Below are positions 35,226 to 46,707 of a stretch of 60,823 nt of DNA, piece after piece. The stretch is taken from positions 1-60,823 of the forward strand of contig CAXKVV010000146.1 in the NCBI GenBank assembly GCA_964058805.1, given 5' to 3'. A model generated the notes under the pieces. That model made no database searches and had not been told where the DNA came from. It was given only the letters and a program-made list of their open reading frames with translations. A program made the translations under genes and the position numbers. Every line of letters begins with the position of its first letter. The first letter of the stretch is position 1. This DNA is from Schoenoplectus triqueter (lineage: Eukaryota; Streptophyta; Magnoliopsida; Poales; Cyperaceae).

Positions 35226-35760
35226 ATTATTTTCGATTTTCTAAAATTTATTTAATTTTATTTGATTATTTTTGAACTTTGAAAAAAAATGACAAAAATA
35301 TAAAATAATTTTATTATATCATTTAAAATTTTATTTCAATTATTTTAAGTCATATCATTTAAGATTTTATTTAATTTTTCAATAATTATTTTCGATTTTT
35401 TATAATTTAATTCAATTTTTGTTGATTATTTTTAAACTTTGAAAAAAAATGACAAAAAAATAAAATAATTTTATTATATCATTTAAAATTTTATTTCAAT
35501 TATTTTAAGTCATATCATTTAAGATTTTATTTAATTTTTCAATAATTATTGTCGATTTTTTATAATTTATTTCAATTTTTGTTGATTATTTTCAAACTTT
35601 GAAAAAAAATGACAACAAAATAAAATAATTTTTTTATATCATTTAAAATTTTATTTCAATTTATTTTAAGTCATATCATTTAATTTTTCAATAATTATTT
35701 TCGGTTTTTATAATTTTTTATAATTTATTTGATTATTTTTGAATTTTGAAAAAAAAGACA
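35226..35760. repeat. 160-bp AT-rich tandem repeat, about three copies
   Basis: The phrase GAAAAAAAATGACAA recurs at 35281, 35441 and 35601, a constant 160-bp spacing. The surrounding sequence is near-identical. It lies inside the hAT element between its transposase and its right CCCG array. Confidence 0.88.
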
Positions 35761-36320
35761 AAATAAATAAAATAAAATAAAATTTATTGGTCAAGAATAT
35801 AAGTTTTTATTTTTTTAAATATTTTTAGTGTTTATTTTTGAATTTTTCAGATTTTTTTAGAATTTATTTGGATTTTTCAGAATTTAAAAAAAAAAAAAAT
35901 TTTGACCCGCCGACCCGTCCCACCCGTCCCGACCCGCCCCGTCCCGACCCGCCGACCCGTCCAACCCGACGGGTCTAGGACGGGTCGCGGCCAAACCCCC
36001 CAAATTGGACCCGTGCTAACCCGCCCCGTCGTAACCCGTTGACCCGTCCCGACCCGTCCCGTCAAAACCCGCCGACCCGCCATAACCCGTCCCGACCCGA
36101 CCCGACCCGTCCCGATTTTAATACACTACCTATTAGTATTCTTATATAAATAAAAATAAAATTTTGTTAATTTTTTGATATGGGTAAGGATAAAAATTTT
36201 ATTTCGTTAAGTAAATAAATAAGAGTATGGGTAAAAATTATTTTGTACCCATTTGTTCTATAAAATAAATTATTAAAAAAATAATTTATATTATTTTCAA
36301 TATAAATATTTTGTGTAATA

Positions 36321-36485
36321 ATTTTTTTATTTTGGTAAATAAAAAAATAGGGAATTGTAAGAATACCCCGAAGTTGTGCACTAATGGCTAATAGTTTCAA
36401 ACTCGGTCTAGGCCATTAGCGCACAATTTCGGAGTATTCTTATCAATTCACTATTTTTTTATTTTATTTACTAAAATAAAAAAAT
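36321..36485. mobile_element. Foldback MITE related to the MULE at 10727
   Basis: About 165 bp. The arms are nearly perfect inverted copies (ATTTTTTTATTTTGGTAAAT..., then GAAGTTGTGCACTAATGGC inverted). The centre has GTTTCAAACTCGGTC, the word found in the subterminal palindromes of the MULE at 10727-14283. The outer TTTAGTAAATAAA also matches that MULE's ends. No target duplication is clear. Confidence 0.7.
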
Positions 36486-38002
36486 ATGTATGTTAGTTGT
36501 CCCAATTACTATGAATTATAATTATTATTTTTTTCTAAGTTTAACCATTTTATAAATTATGTTTGAATAATATTTAGTAGAGTAGTTCTTAAAATGATTG
36601 AATGAGACAATATTAGTTTTTTTATTTTAGACAAGATATTATTTTTGCTTTTAATATATTTTATTTTCTACTTAAAAAGTTTGACAAAAAATGCTTATTT
36701 TTTAATTTATTTATTTTGAAATAACTCAAGTTAGAATTTATTGTATAGTTATATTTTTATTTCATACTAGTAAAATAGAGATGTATTTATATGAACGGAA
36801 TGAGTTCACATTTTTTTTATAAATGATGATAAACTAAGTAATACAAGTATTATTCGTTAGTATCTGTTACCGTTTCGTTAACCGTTTATTTTAACGGATA
36901 AGGGTAACATATGTGTGAGTCTAATTTTAATGGGTAATGGTAGAGTATGGGTAGGAGTAATTTAAAATGAGTATGATAATGAAAATATCTTCATCCGATC
37001 TGTACCGTACCCATTGACACCTCTAATCCCTAAGGGGCGTTTGGTTCTTTTTTTTTTATTTGATTTCAAGGAATGTTGAATTTCAGGGAATGTCATTTCA
37101 AGGAATTTTATTTCTGGTAATGTGATATTACTTTGCTTGGTTTCTACAGGTTATCGCTTTACTGTTTGGAATCTATTAAATATATAAAAAAACGGTATTG
37201 ATAATTTCTTCCAAACAAGAAAATATAATAAAATAAGAAAACATCATTTGAGATAAGTAAAATATATTCATTTTTATGTTCCGATCATCTCAATATAAAT
37301 TATTATAATCCTATAGTTATGACTCAGATTTCACTCCAATAATATAGTTCTTAAATAAATAATTAGCAATATAAAATTTAAAATATATTTAATAAAATTT
37401 TACATTAAAGAGAATAGACATGATATTTTTAAATGCTAAGTAATAATAATTATTATATAATAAATAATATAATTAAATACATAATAATCTATAAGTAATC
37501 ATATAAAAAATTATATTATTTTAAGAGTTAAGTTTCACCTTAAGTATATTACATGCATTATTTTAAATGAAGAGAAAAAAATATTTTATATAAATTTTTG
37601 GATTCAAGAATATGAAAAGATTTAATAAAATCAACGACGGAGAAAAGTATTGATGTGACATATTTGAAAAGAATTAACTTTATATATTAAGAATTAATTA
37701 TGCGATCTTGATAGGTGACAACTAAAAATTGGCAATTGGCATGTTAAAGAGAAGAAATATTTATCGTCATAGATAACGACTAATGAAACAAAAATCTAAC
37801 CAACTGGCACACCATTTATGGATTAATCGTGAAACTTAATTTGGCTACATACGTGTGAAATTATTGGCTAATACGGTACCTAAAGTTCACATGTCAAGAC
37901 ATAATTATGAGAAAAAAATAAAACTAATCAAATTATTGACTATTCGATGTAGATTGGGCTAGTAGCTATGATCAAAAGTCAACCATAGGATATTACACGT
38001 TC
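36486..38002. other. AT-rich sequence with hAT-type debris
   Basis: No gene. A hAT-like terminus TACCCATTGACACCTCTAA ends at about 37025. GGGGCGTTTGGTTC at 37034 is a typical plant MITE start without a visible partner. The remainder is stop-rich and AT-rich. Confidence 0.45.
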
Positions 38003-38481
38003 ATTGGTGGGAATGTCGGGTCAGACGGGTTGGGTTTAAGGGTGGGGCGGATTGAGTCGGGTCGGTAAGTTTTTTTTTAAAATTCAAAAATAATCCAAAA
38101 TAATTCTAAATAAATTTTCAAAAATAGTTATTAAAAATATTTAACCTTTTATATTCTTGACCAATTTTTCTGATTTTATTTTTATTTTTTTCGATTTGTT
38201 TTTGATTTTTTTTTATTTCTCGAGTTTACCGGGTATTGGGTCGGGTCTGCACGGGTTTCTCGGGTCGGATCAGTGTTGGGCAGGTCGGGTTTTCACGGGT
38301 TCAGCGGGTCGGGTCGAGTCCAAGATGGGTTTTTTTGAAAAAATTTTGCCCACACTCATTCTAGACCCGTCGGTTCTAACGGGTACGGGATTTCATGGGT
38401 TTGACCACGGGACATGTCGGATCGGGTCGCGGAGACAGATCCAACGGGTCGGGACTAGATCCGTCAGGTATTTTTAAAACA
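38003..38481 (-). mobile_element. Decayed hAT end, related to the 31.8-kb element, reversed
   Basis: Read on the minus strand it starts TAGTGTTTTAAAAATACCTG, matching the terminus of the hAT at 31848. It contains the same module, GTTAGAACCGACGGGTCTAG followed by an A-run and CCCAT. It ends near GGTGGGAATGTCGGG. No target duplication is recognised. No transposase. Confidence 0.65.
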
Positions 38482-38941
38482 CTATCTGAAACTTATATTT
38501 GTATATTTTGTAAATAAAATGAAAATAACGAACAATACTTAAGTTAGTACAAGGACAGGACTACAAATACCAAAGATAAAAGACTTGAAAAGGCACTGAT
38601 TTTTAGAAAAGAGGCTGAAGCAAGAATAGAAGAAAAATTAATTGATTGATATGATCATTCTTTTACTCTTTTTTCTTATCTATTTTTGAAACACGACCGC
38701 TGGACCGGTGACTTCATCATGTTGCAAATCACAGAAACAGAGGATCGATGTTGGGTGGACAGCTGATTTGACAAGACGGAAAAAGGTTCTGCCGCGCCCA
38801 TCGTTCCATCAACTAGGCTCAAGTTATACGCTAGCGCCTGGCAGCAGCCAGTAGCAGGTACTGCCCTTCTTTGTTTTTTTATTAAAGTAGTTAGTGTATT
38901 GATAAATTAAAGTAGTCAGTGTATAAAATGTGTATGTTATG
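38482..38941. other. Spacer, no gene seen
   Basis: Mixed-composition sequence with stops in all frames. Its last 8 bases (38934-38941) are the left target duplication of the next element. Confidence 0.4.
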
Positions 38942-39754
38942 TAGTGATATGCTAAAAACCGCCGGGTACAACCCGTACCCGTGTACCCGCGACCCGTACC
39001 CGCGGTACCTGTACCTGTGCCCGGGTAGAGGCGGGTAAACGGGTACACGGGTACAGGTTTGAGAAGGGCAGGGCAGTGATTTTTTGGAAAAAACCCGTTG
39101 TACCCGTACCCATTTACCCGCGTACCCGTGCCCGCGTATCCGTACCCGCGTACCCGCGCCCGTACCCGTGTACCCGCGCCCATGTACCCGCGTACCCGCC
39201 TGTTTTTTTTAAATAATTCAAAATTATTTTTAAAGTAATTGATTTTCTAAATTTTTATTTATATTTTACTTTTTAAATTAATTGATTTAAAATATTTTTA
39301 TTTATATTTTAAACGTTCATTTTAAATTATTTGATTTTTAAATGTTCATTTTAATTTTTTTATCTATTTTTTGATTTAATCTATTGTTTTAAAATAATTA
39401 AAAAATGAACGTTTAGAAAATATATTATTCTTTTAAAATGAACGTTTATATTTGTACTTAGCCGAAATGATATTATTCACATTTTACGACATTCCAAAAT
39501 AAAAAATATATTTATAAAACAAAAACAGCAAAAAAAAAAAAATCGTACCCGTACCCGTACCCTTCTACCCGTGCCCGCGTACCCCCGTACCCGTACCCAT
39601 GTACCCGCGACGGGCACAGGTATGAGACGGGTAGGGTACGGTTTTGAAAAAAAAAACCCGTCTACCCGTGCCCGCCGTACCCGCGCCCGCCGTACCCGCC
39701 GCCCGCCGCGGGTGTACCCGGCCCGTGCCCGCGGTACCCGCCGGCAATCCACTA
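38942..39754. mobile_element. Non-autonomous hAT element, 813 bp
   Basis: The ends are TAGTGATATGC and, inverted, TAGTGGATTGCC. The flanks are the identical 8-bp duplication ATGTTATG (38934-38941 and 39755-39762). Two GTACCCG-rich hairpin modules (about 38957-39200 and 39541-39745) flank an AT-rich, non-coding centre. Open frames across the arrays are products of the repeat. Confidence 0.92.
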
Positions 39755-39789
39755 ATGTTATGTGTGAATAGGTGATGTGTTTTAACATA

Positions 39790-40600
39790 TGTGTTTTAAT
39801 ATGTTAAAAATTTGAAAATCTGAACACGTGACACGTCTAGTATGGTGTGTTAGACGTGTTTGTGTTTATACGTATTTGATACATATCAACACTTGTAGTA
39901 CGTATAAATTCAATAAAATTTAAATAAGAAAAATATATAAGAAAAATCATGAAAAATTATAAAATGATAAAAAAATTGGTAATGTTGATTTAAATTTTAA
40001 AAAAGTTTAATTAAATAATAAATTTTTAATTTTTTCCTTTTTTTTGGGCTTGAGACCAACTACGTTTTGAAAACGTAGGCAAAGTTAAAAACTTAAAATC
40101 TATTAGTATAATATTTTAAAATATTTTAAAAAATAAAGTAATATGAGCAATACAAAATGCATACCTTTTTGTTATTATTTTTTTCATATTTTGATATTTA
40201 ATCTTCATCTTTATTATCATCTTGAGGCACATTATCAGAATCATAATGTGAAGATTCATAATTTGACATGGCATATTCAGAACCATCATACATGTTAGAG
40301 TGATCTAGGGGTCCACTCGTGACAGTTTTGGTTATATTGATAAAAATTGATGATGTTAATAGACGTGTCAAACGTGTTGCACATGCTACATGTGTACACG
40401 TGTTAGACGTATATGTTCGCGTGCTGGACGTGCGTGTTTAGCCATGTCAAAATTGTTTATGTATTGATCATGCACGTTTAACAACACGGCACGTATGACA
40501 TGTGAACACATCACGTGCATACACATTTAGACATGAATACGAATTCGTGTCCGTGTTTACACGTGCGTGTACACGTGTTTGACACATTTATCATTACCCT
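39790..40600. repeat. ACGTG-rich subterminal-type repeat region
   Basis: Clusters of ACACGTG, ACGTGT and GACGTGT lie at about 39822-39910 and 40355-40585, with AT-rich DNA between and no coding capacity. The two-cluster arrangement looks like another non-autonomous transposon. The exact ends are not identified. Confidence 0.5.
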
Positions 40601-40654
40601 AAAGGTAGTGCACTTTCTCGTTCACGAATCACTACTTCACGTGAAGAGCTGGAA

Positions 40655-40915
40655 AAAGGTTCTTTCTTCACTTTATGGGAGTCCCAAGCTCTTCATATCA
40701 TTTTTGGTTTCAAAGTATGTCTCTATCTTAGAATTTGCATTGAGATTGAAATAAAAGATGGGAGCCTACGGGCTTGTTAAAAAAAATATATGAGATTGAA
40801 AATAAGTTGCATCGAGATTGATAATTAAATTCTAATCCAAAGGTGGAGACATATCTTGAAACCAAAAATGGTCCCAAAGGCTTAGAACTCCCCTCCATTC
40901 CTTCCGGAGCTAGGA
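40655..40915. repeat. Inverted repeat (foldback), arms ~90 bp
   Basis: The left arm around 40676-40745 (CCATTTTTGGTTTC-like, then AAGTATGTCTC) is repeated inverted around 40830-40910 (GAGACATATCTTGAAACC, then AAAAATGG). A spacer of roughly 80 bp separates them. Confidence 0.7.
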
Positions 40916-40929
40916 TTCTAAATGCATGT

Positions 40930-41160
40930 CTATTGTGGTTGGGTACAATACGAAACGATACGATCTGAGAGTGGTAAGACACGACTATTTGGCATAGCAT
41001 AATACGACACAATGTGATTTTAGATCTGTATTTTAATTGTATCATGTCTGAATTTAAAAAAATCGGCACGACACAGTGCACAACGGTACATGATTTAGAC
41101 ATGATCATGATATGACATGACATGATACGAAAATACGGGTATATCCTATCATATATTGAA
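40930..41160. repeat. ACGACAC / GATACG-rich repeat fragment
   Basis: Repeated short words (ACGATACG, ACACGAC, ATGACATGAC) without coding content resemble subterminal sequence of a degenerate hAT element. Confidence 0.45.
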
Positions 41161-41447
41161 TATAGAATAATTATATATGTGATCAGCTTATTCAAAGTCT
41201 TCAAAATTCAAAGAATACTAATCATGTATACTTGAAGTTTTATGGTACTTATCATCCAATTAAAATGGTTAAACTAATTAAACCATAAGGTTTTAAATTT
41301 TAAGAGTATTATTTAAAAAATATTATTCATTATTTTTTTAATCTAATAATTCAAGTTGAGCTAGTAGAGTCATTATTTTTTATTTGAAAAAAAATCAGGT
41401 GACACAATTGGAGCTAATTTCTTCACTTTCCGTCCAGGGCTTTGCTT

Positions 41448-41755
41448 GTATCTAACTCGATAATTTTTTTGCCGATCCATCCATTCAAATTAGCACAGTA
41501 AAAATATCTTTAAAAATATAATTTGCTGATATATTAATTTTGTACTAACTCATGTATCATTATTATAGATATACCAACTTTACAGTTTGTAGATATACTA
41601 AATATAATATCAAATCGAATCAACGTACATGCATTAGCTCGTAAGCTAGCTCAAATAGTAATTAGTCGAGTTTGAGCTAAAATTTTCAGCTTGAAGCGTT
41701 TCACGAGCCGAATTTAAACTAAGTCTGACTCGCTCAAACTTGACTCGTTTGCAAC
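41448..41755 (+). repeat. Dispersed GAGCT-rich repeat, copy 1
   Basis: It aligns over about 300 bp, same strand, with 59218-59540. Shared blocks include GATATATTAATTTTGTACTA and CTCAAACTTGACTC. The end, GACTCGTTTGCAACCC, looks like a hAT-type terminus (inverted: GGGTTGCAAACGAGTC). Confidence 0.75.
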
Positions 41756-42634
41756 CCACCCCCAACTTAGCCCATAGATATCCATGCAAATTTTATTCAG
41801 AAAATATCAGAATTTTCCAGTTCGGAAATAACGGAGATATCAAGATATATATATATATATATATATTCCTTTTCACATCTCTTTGTTTCCTTCTTAAGCG
41901 TAAATTCAATAAATTTTTGAGGGCTCAAACATACAAATTAAGAAGTAATAGCAATTGGTCCAGTACCTATGAATAAGATGGAGCTGTGTATGCTTTATGT
42001 TTATCATTCAAGTAATATTTTATGTCAGTATGTCCAAAATCTAATTCGGCCAGGTTATTTGTGACAACAATTTTTGTTTTTCTGGTTTTTGACAACAGAT
42101 TACTCTTCGAGTACATTTTTACAATTGAGGACTTACCTGTAAACGATCGATCATCACGGAAAGAAAATATTTGTTGTTTGCTATATGTACATATTTTAAT
42201 CTACACTATAAAATTAAGATATATCTTTTTAAAATAACATATGGCCATATAGGAAATTGCCCTGCCCATTAATTATTACAAAAAAAGGAAGAATAATATC
42301 ATCATGATGTTTTTGCATCTTACGAGTTATGATATAAAAACATTTATTCAAACAGAAAACTATTGCACGAATATTTGATGTGACAACAGTCATGATCAGC
42401 GAAGGTAAAAGAGAGAATACTGTGACATAATAGCTAAAGCCAGTATACTATTCTACTTACACTTAATAACTAGACTAATAAAATAGAACAATGTAATAAC
42501 TTCAACCACCATTTGAGATTTTTTTTTTAAAAGATAATAATGAAAAGGTCGGTATTTATTCATTATGTGTTGAATGCGGTAAGAGCCATGTTGTTCAAGT
42601 GCCATCAGAACTGAAATTGAAAACCAATACTAAT
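41756..42634. other. Intergenic, microsatellite, no gene seen
   Basis: It contains an (AT)n run at about 41844-41867. Short open frames at 41740-41976 and 42022-42237 have no recognised domain. Confidence 0.4.
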
Positions 42635-44955
42635 CTATTCAAATGCTATATAATTCTTGTCTGCTATCTCAATATATTCAACTATCTTCTTAATATTTTT
42701 GTCATGTGAACTAAGACCTATTTAATAATTGTCAGTATCAAGCTCAAGTGCAATGAACTCTTCAGCTGGGTTTTTCATTTCATTGTGTGAAAACAGATCT
42801 GTTTTCAGGTCATCAGGTTCGGGCTCGAGAGGGATAAACTCTTCCACTGGGTTAACCTCTTCCTTATGCAAACACACACTGATTGTGAGATTGTCAGGTT
42901 CAACCTCAAGCACACACTTATCTATGAGTTCAATCTTTGGCTCTGAGATGATGAGTTCTAGACTGGGTAAAGGTAAGGGTAAGGGTTTCTTTTCTCCAGT
43001 CTTTTCACCAAGTACCAATGACTCCATTTCACCTTTAGAAGAACTCGCACCATCTTTGTTCAAGCTCTTCCTTTCAACTTGAAATATGTCTAATTTCTCA
43101 TACCTTGAAATTAGAATAGTCTGCGAGCTATAACATCTAGTCTCACTTACATTCTCAAGATCAACTATAATTTTCTCTGGTAGTTTTTAAGGCAAATTTC
43201 AGTATTACACAATGAACCATGTGAATCCTCAGGTTCATGCTTTTGTTGTTGGCTCTCTATCTCCATCATGATCGTTATTTCATTGTTTTCATCTCTGTAT
43301 TCACCGGTAGAGGATCCCAAAGATTCAGCCTTGAAATACACATCAGATCCCTTAGATTGGCTATTTATCAAAAAAGGACCATAAGATCCGTCTAATATTT
43401 CTGAATTTGCATCATCCACCTGACCCTTTACATTTAGGGCATCAGTTATTACCATATTGTCTCCATTGTAAATGGATTCAATGCTAACCAAACAAGGTTC
43501 TTCTGATTGTTTCTCAGAGGACATGGCTATATTATGCTTCTGCCCATTCAGAGCATGCACATTGTTGTCTTCATCCTCAAGCTCAAGAGAAGGTCTGATT
43601 AACCTCCTTTTCTTCTTATATCCATCCAGTTGAGTGTTTAATTTGTTATCTCCACTTCTCCTTTTGAAGTTCACTAAAGATATTGGGATTTCGTCAGGCA
43701 CCATATCAGCAGTAGGTTCCACATCAATTCTATCCACCATGTCAGCAGCCAGCAAGATCAGGGTTCCCTTCAATGGTTGCATCGGCCAGTTGTTTAACAT
43801 GGACTGGCTCCTCATCTGGGACAACCCGTTTGTTGTAAACAAGTTTATCTGCTCTACTAAGCTCATTTTCATGACTTGACTGGTGAACAAGATGTCCTGA
43901 TAGCTGGTTTATTGAGAGGCCCTCACCTGCCTGACAAGAATGTTTCTCCTGTGGTGATATCTGAGGGTTTTGTGCAAGGCGCGAGAACACACTCTTTCTC
44001 TGCTATACATCTGAATAGAGTGTAGGGTTAGGATTGGTATTTGGGTTCAGGCTCAGATTATGGTCCTGGGGAAGGTTTGGATCAAGATCAGTTTTGGACT
44101 TCTCATGAAGCTGGTTTCTAGGTTCGGCAGGGTAAAACCTGCTGATCATGCTAAGATTTTGGTATGAACTTGGATTTTTTGCTGACAGACTAGTCTTAAG
44201 GGCACCAACAAGACCTGCATCTTGATTTATATTTGAATAGTAATCATTTTGTGGGGCACCATTGTAAAATTGATCTTGTAAATGTGATTCACTGCGGAAG
44301 TTGGATGACGTGTTGACCCCTATTATAATATCTTCGGGATAAGAAGGATTAGAGGCGCGAACTTGCGCAGGTCGAGAAGAAGCCAGGTTTAAATGATTAC
44401 AAACCGACAGAACCTGTTGGTTGTTAGAATTAAGACATAATAGAGAAGATCATGGCTGCTGTTGTAAAATTGGATTGTATGCCAGATATGATACCATCCT
44501 CTGAGTGTACAAGTTACCTATAAGAGGGTCACCCTTCAACTCATTTGGTTCTTGCTGTTGAGCCAAGTAGAGTGATGATGAATTGAGTATACCCTGTTGA
44601 GCTGGGTCATTTGGGTACTGGCACTGGTATGAATTGGCATTATGCATATGGTAAGTTTTATGAGTACTTGTTGTTATTATATTTGGGTCAACTGGTTGGG
44701 ACAGATCTGTGTTCTTCGGAGTCGAAAAATTCACATTTGAGTTCACTAAAAGCTCAGATCCTTTAGTATTTGGATTATGTTTTGTATTCTCAATTTGTAA
44801 AGTGGTTTGTCCAAGGGTATTCATGTTAGACATGATGTCGTGTTGTTGATTTGCATAAGACCAGTTCAAAGGTGAGTCTAGATCCTATCTGTTAATTATT
44901 CGTTGGTGTACCTACTATCTTTCTTTGCTTCAAAAAGAACAAGAAGCCTCTGAAC
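42635..44955 (-). pseudogene. Second, partial copy of the DCD gene without DCD exons
   Basis: It is homologous to the DCD gene from the exon starting VQRLLVLFE (44955, after a TTTCAG acceptor) to the C-terminus YIEIADKNYIAFE (stop at 42635). Shared landmarks are QQHD-MS, QYPNDPAQQG, LYLAQQQE, SDV-QRKSVF and KKRRLIRPSLELED. Lesions are a frameshift and stops after VQRLLVLFEAKK, TGA at 44450-44452 where the first copy has TGT, TAG at 44003-44005 where it has GAG, a frameshift near 43190 and TAA at 42722. No DCD-encoding exon is found upstream. Only one KKRR unit is present, against two in the first copy. Confidence 0.88.
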
Positions 44956-45440
44956 CTGAAACATAATGAGGAAAAGAAAATTCATAATTAGGTTAGTATA
45001 TAGTGTCTTGAAGCACGGGTACGAATCGAAGAGAATGCACCTAGTACATACCCACTAGTTGTTGAATGGTGATATATCATAACATATAAGGAAATGGAGA
45101 TTATAGAAGGAACATGTATAGTTTATGAACAAAGTAGAGTTGCCTAATTGAGCTAGATCATCTATTACCAGATCTGGTGCTCTTCTTGGTCGATGGATCG
45201 TTCAATCGAGAAAGAGAGACGGAGAGAGATTGGGGAAGAAGGAGATCGAGTAAGGTGTTTAATGTTTGGATCAGATTGGCTGCATAGAGAAATAGCGCCA
45301 ATAAAACCTTCTGATTTCTACAAGGTAATCTACGGACTATGGGAGAGAGAGGTTTGTAATGAGAGGAGGAGGGTTTTAATGGTGAGTCGTGATGTGATTT
45401 TGAGGGTCGCGGGGAGGGAGTGATTGAGTGAATTGGCGCT
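44956..45440 (-). other. Upstream region of the DCD pseudogene, possible leader
   Basis: Minus-strand 45440-45180 is pyrimidine-rich (CTCTCTCTCC and AAACCCTCC words), like the leader of the intact gene. A short word, ATCACGACTCACC, resembles ATCGTGACTCGACC there. This suggests the promoter and leader were duplicated too and the DCD exons removed, but the similarity is weak. The 76-codon plus-strand frame here is probably not a gene. Confidence 0.35.
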
Positions 45441-46318
45441 TGGCGTGGAGCACAGGTCCGTGTCTAGGTGAGGAAGTTCTTCTGGAAGAGTCTTTATATT
45501 ATCAGGTTTGATAAGAACATTCGTATTGATGTCGATTGTTAAAATTAAATTTTTATGCTACATCATTAAATTGATAATTCAATTTTAATAGTGACATCTT
45601 TAAATAGAATAAAATTGTTAAAATGATACTTTGGTAATTAATTTTTTACTCATTTGCTGACGTGGCTTGTCAAATAAACTGTCAAATTTAGATAATTGTC
45701 TAATTTTGTCTAGTCTCCGCATCCCTGAAATTTAAATGATAATTGTCAAATGAGATTTGACAATGGGATGCGGATGCTCTAATTGGTTGAGAACCTGAGA
45801 TATTTTGATAATTTTAATAGCATAACTTTAAATTAATCATAAAAATATTCCAAAAAAAATATGAATATGTATCAAGTTTCACTTAATTTATGTATCAAGT
45901 TTCACTTAATTTATTATTCATTGACATTTATAATGAAATGTCGTTAAATTACTTTAATATATAGCTTTGTAAGTTTTAAATCACTTGACCAAAAATGAAG
46001 TTTGCATCAATTTTCTTTACGTTTTATGTACATTTTCATATAAATATAATATATATCACATTTCTAAAGTTGACTTCTGAGATTTTGAAATATTTTTTAT
46101 TATTTCAAAATTATTTTTTTTCAATGAACAAAGTTATTAATTATATGCATTGTCAACAAATCTTCATTTTAGTAAATATTGTCTTCATGTTATTTACACT
46201 TTCTAAGGAATAATTGAGAAAACCTGCACTTTGATGGAGCAAATTGCTGCAAATATCTCCATAATATAAATTATTTGTTTGGGAAAAACAAAACAATATG
46301 AGGATAATACAAGTTCTA
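45441..46318. other. AT-rich intergenic, no gene seen
   Basis: Short frames only. A tandem phrase, TATGTATCAAGTTTCACTTAAT, occurs twice near 45867-45912. Confidence 0.4.
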
Positions 46319-46707
46319 CAGTTTTTAGTAATAATAATTATTATTAAATTAATATTATTAAAAATAAGAGTGAGAACAGTAAAATTTTAAATATACAAAT
46401 GGCAGCGCGCCACTGCCAGTGGCGCGTTTCGTCCAAACCCCGCGCAAGTGAGATGGAGAGGCACTGCGCGTTTTGTATATATAAGAAGCAAATGCGCCAC
46501 TGGCAGTGACGCATTTCATAAAATAATGAAACGCGTCGCTGACAGTGGCATATTTTATAAAAATAATGAAACCCGTCATTGACAGTGGCGCGTTTGAAAC
46601 GCGTCACTGACAGTGGCGTGCTGCCATTCGTATATTTAAAATTTTACGGTTCTCATTCTTATTTTTAATAATATTAATTTAATAATAATTATTATTACTA
46701 AAAACTG
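46319..46707. mobile_element. Large-TIR MITE (MULE type), 389 bp
   Basis: Inverted arms of about 110 bp begin CAGTTTTTAGTAATAATAAT and match with few differences. The flanks CAAGTTCTA (46310-46318) and CAAGATCTA (46708-46716) are a 9-bp duplication with one mismatch. The interior carries five GC-rich near-palindromes of the form GCGTCACTGACAGTGGCGC, against a very AT-rich outer arm. Non-coding. Confidence 0.9.

Larger units (their letters stand above)
31848..36128 (+). mobile_element. hAT transposon, 4.28 kb, with partly preserved transposase
   Basis: The ends are TAGAGTATTAAAAA and, inverted, TAGTGTATTAAAAT. They are flanked by the perfect 8-bp duplication CCTATTAG (31840-31847 and 36129-36136), as expected for hAT. 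Both subterminal regions (31862-32255 and 35900-36115) are CCCGACCCG arrays, oriented the same way on the plus strand. Inside are transposase exons, a nested 288-bp element and a 160-bp tandem repeat. The perfect duplication and few coding lesions point to a fairly recent insertion. Confidence 0.93.

Noticed and set aside
39477..39788. Minus-strand GTGRRVRVR-type frames and overlapping plus-strand frames
   Set aside because: Products of the GTACCCG array of the 813-bp hAT element; open in several frames at once.
45193..45423. 76-codon plus-strand frame MDRSIEKERRREIGEE...
   Set aside because: GA-rich low complexity, better explained as the antisense of a CT-rich plant leader upstream of the DCD pseudogene.
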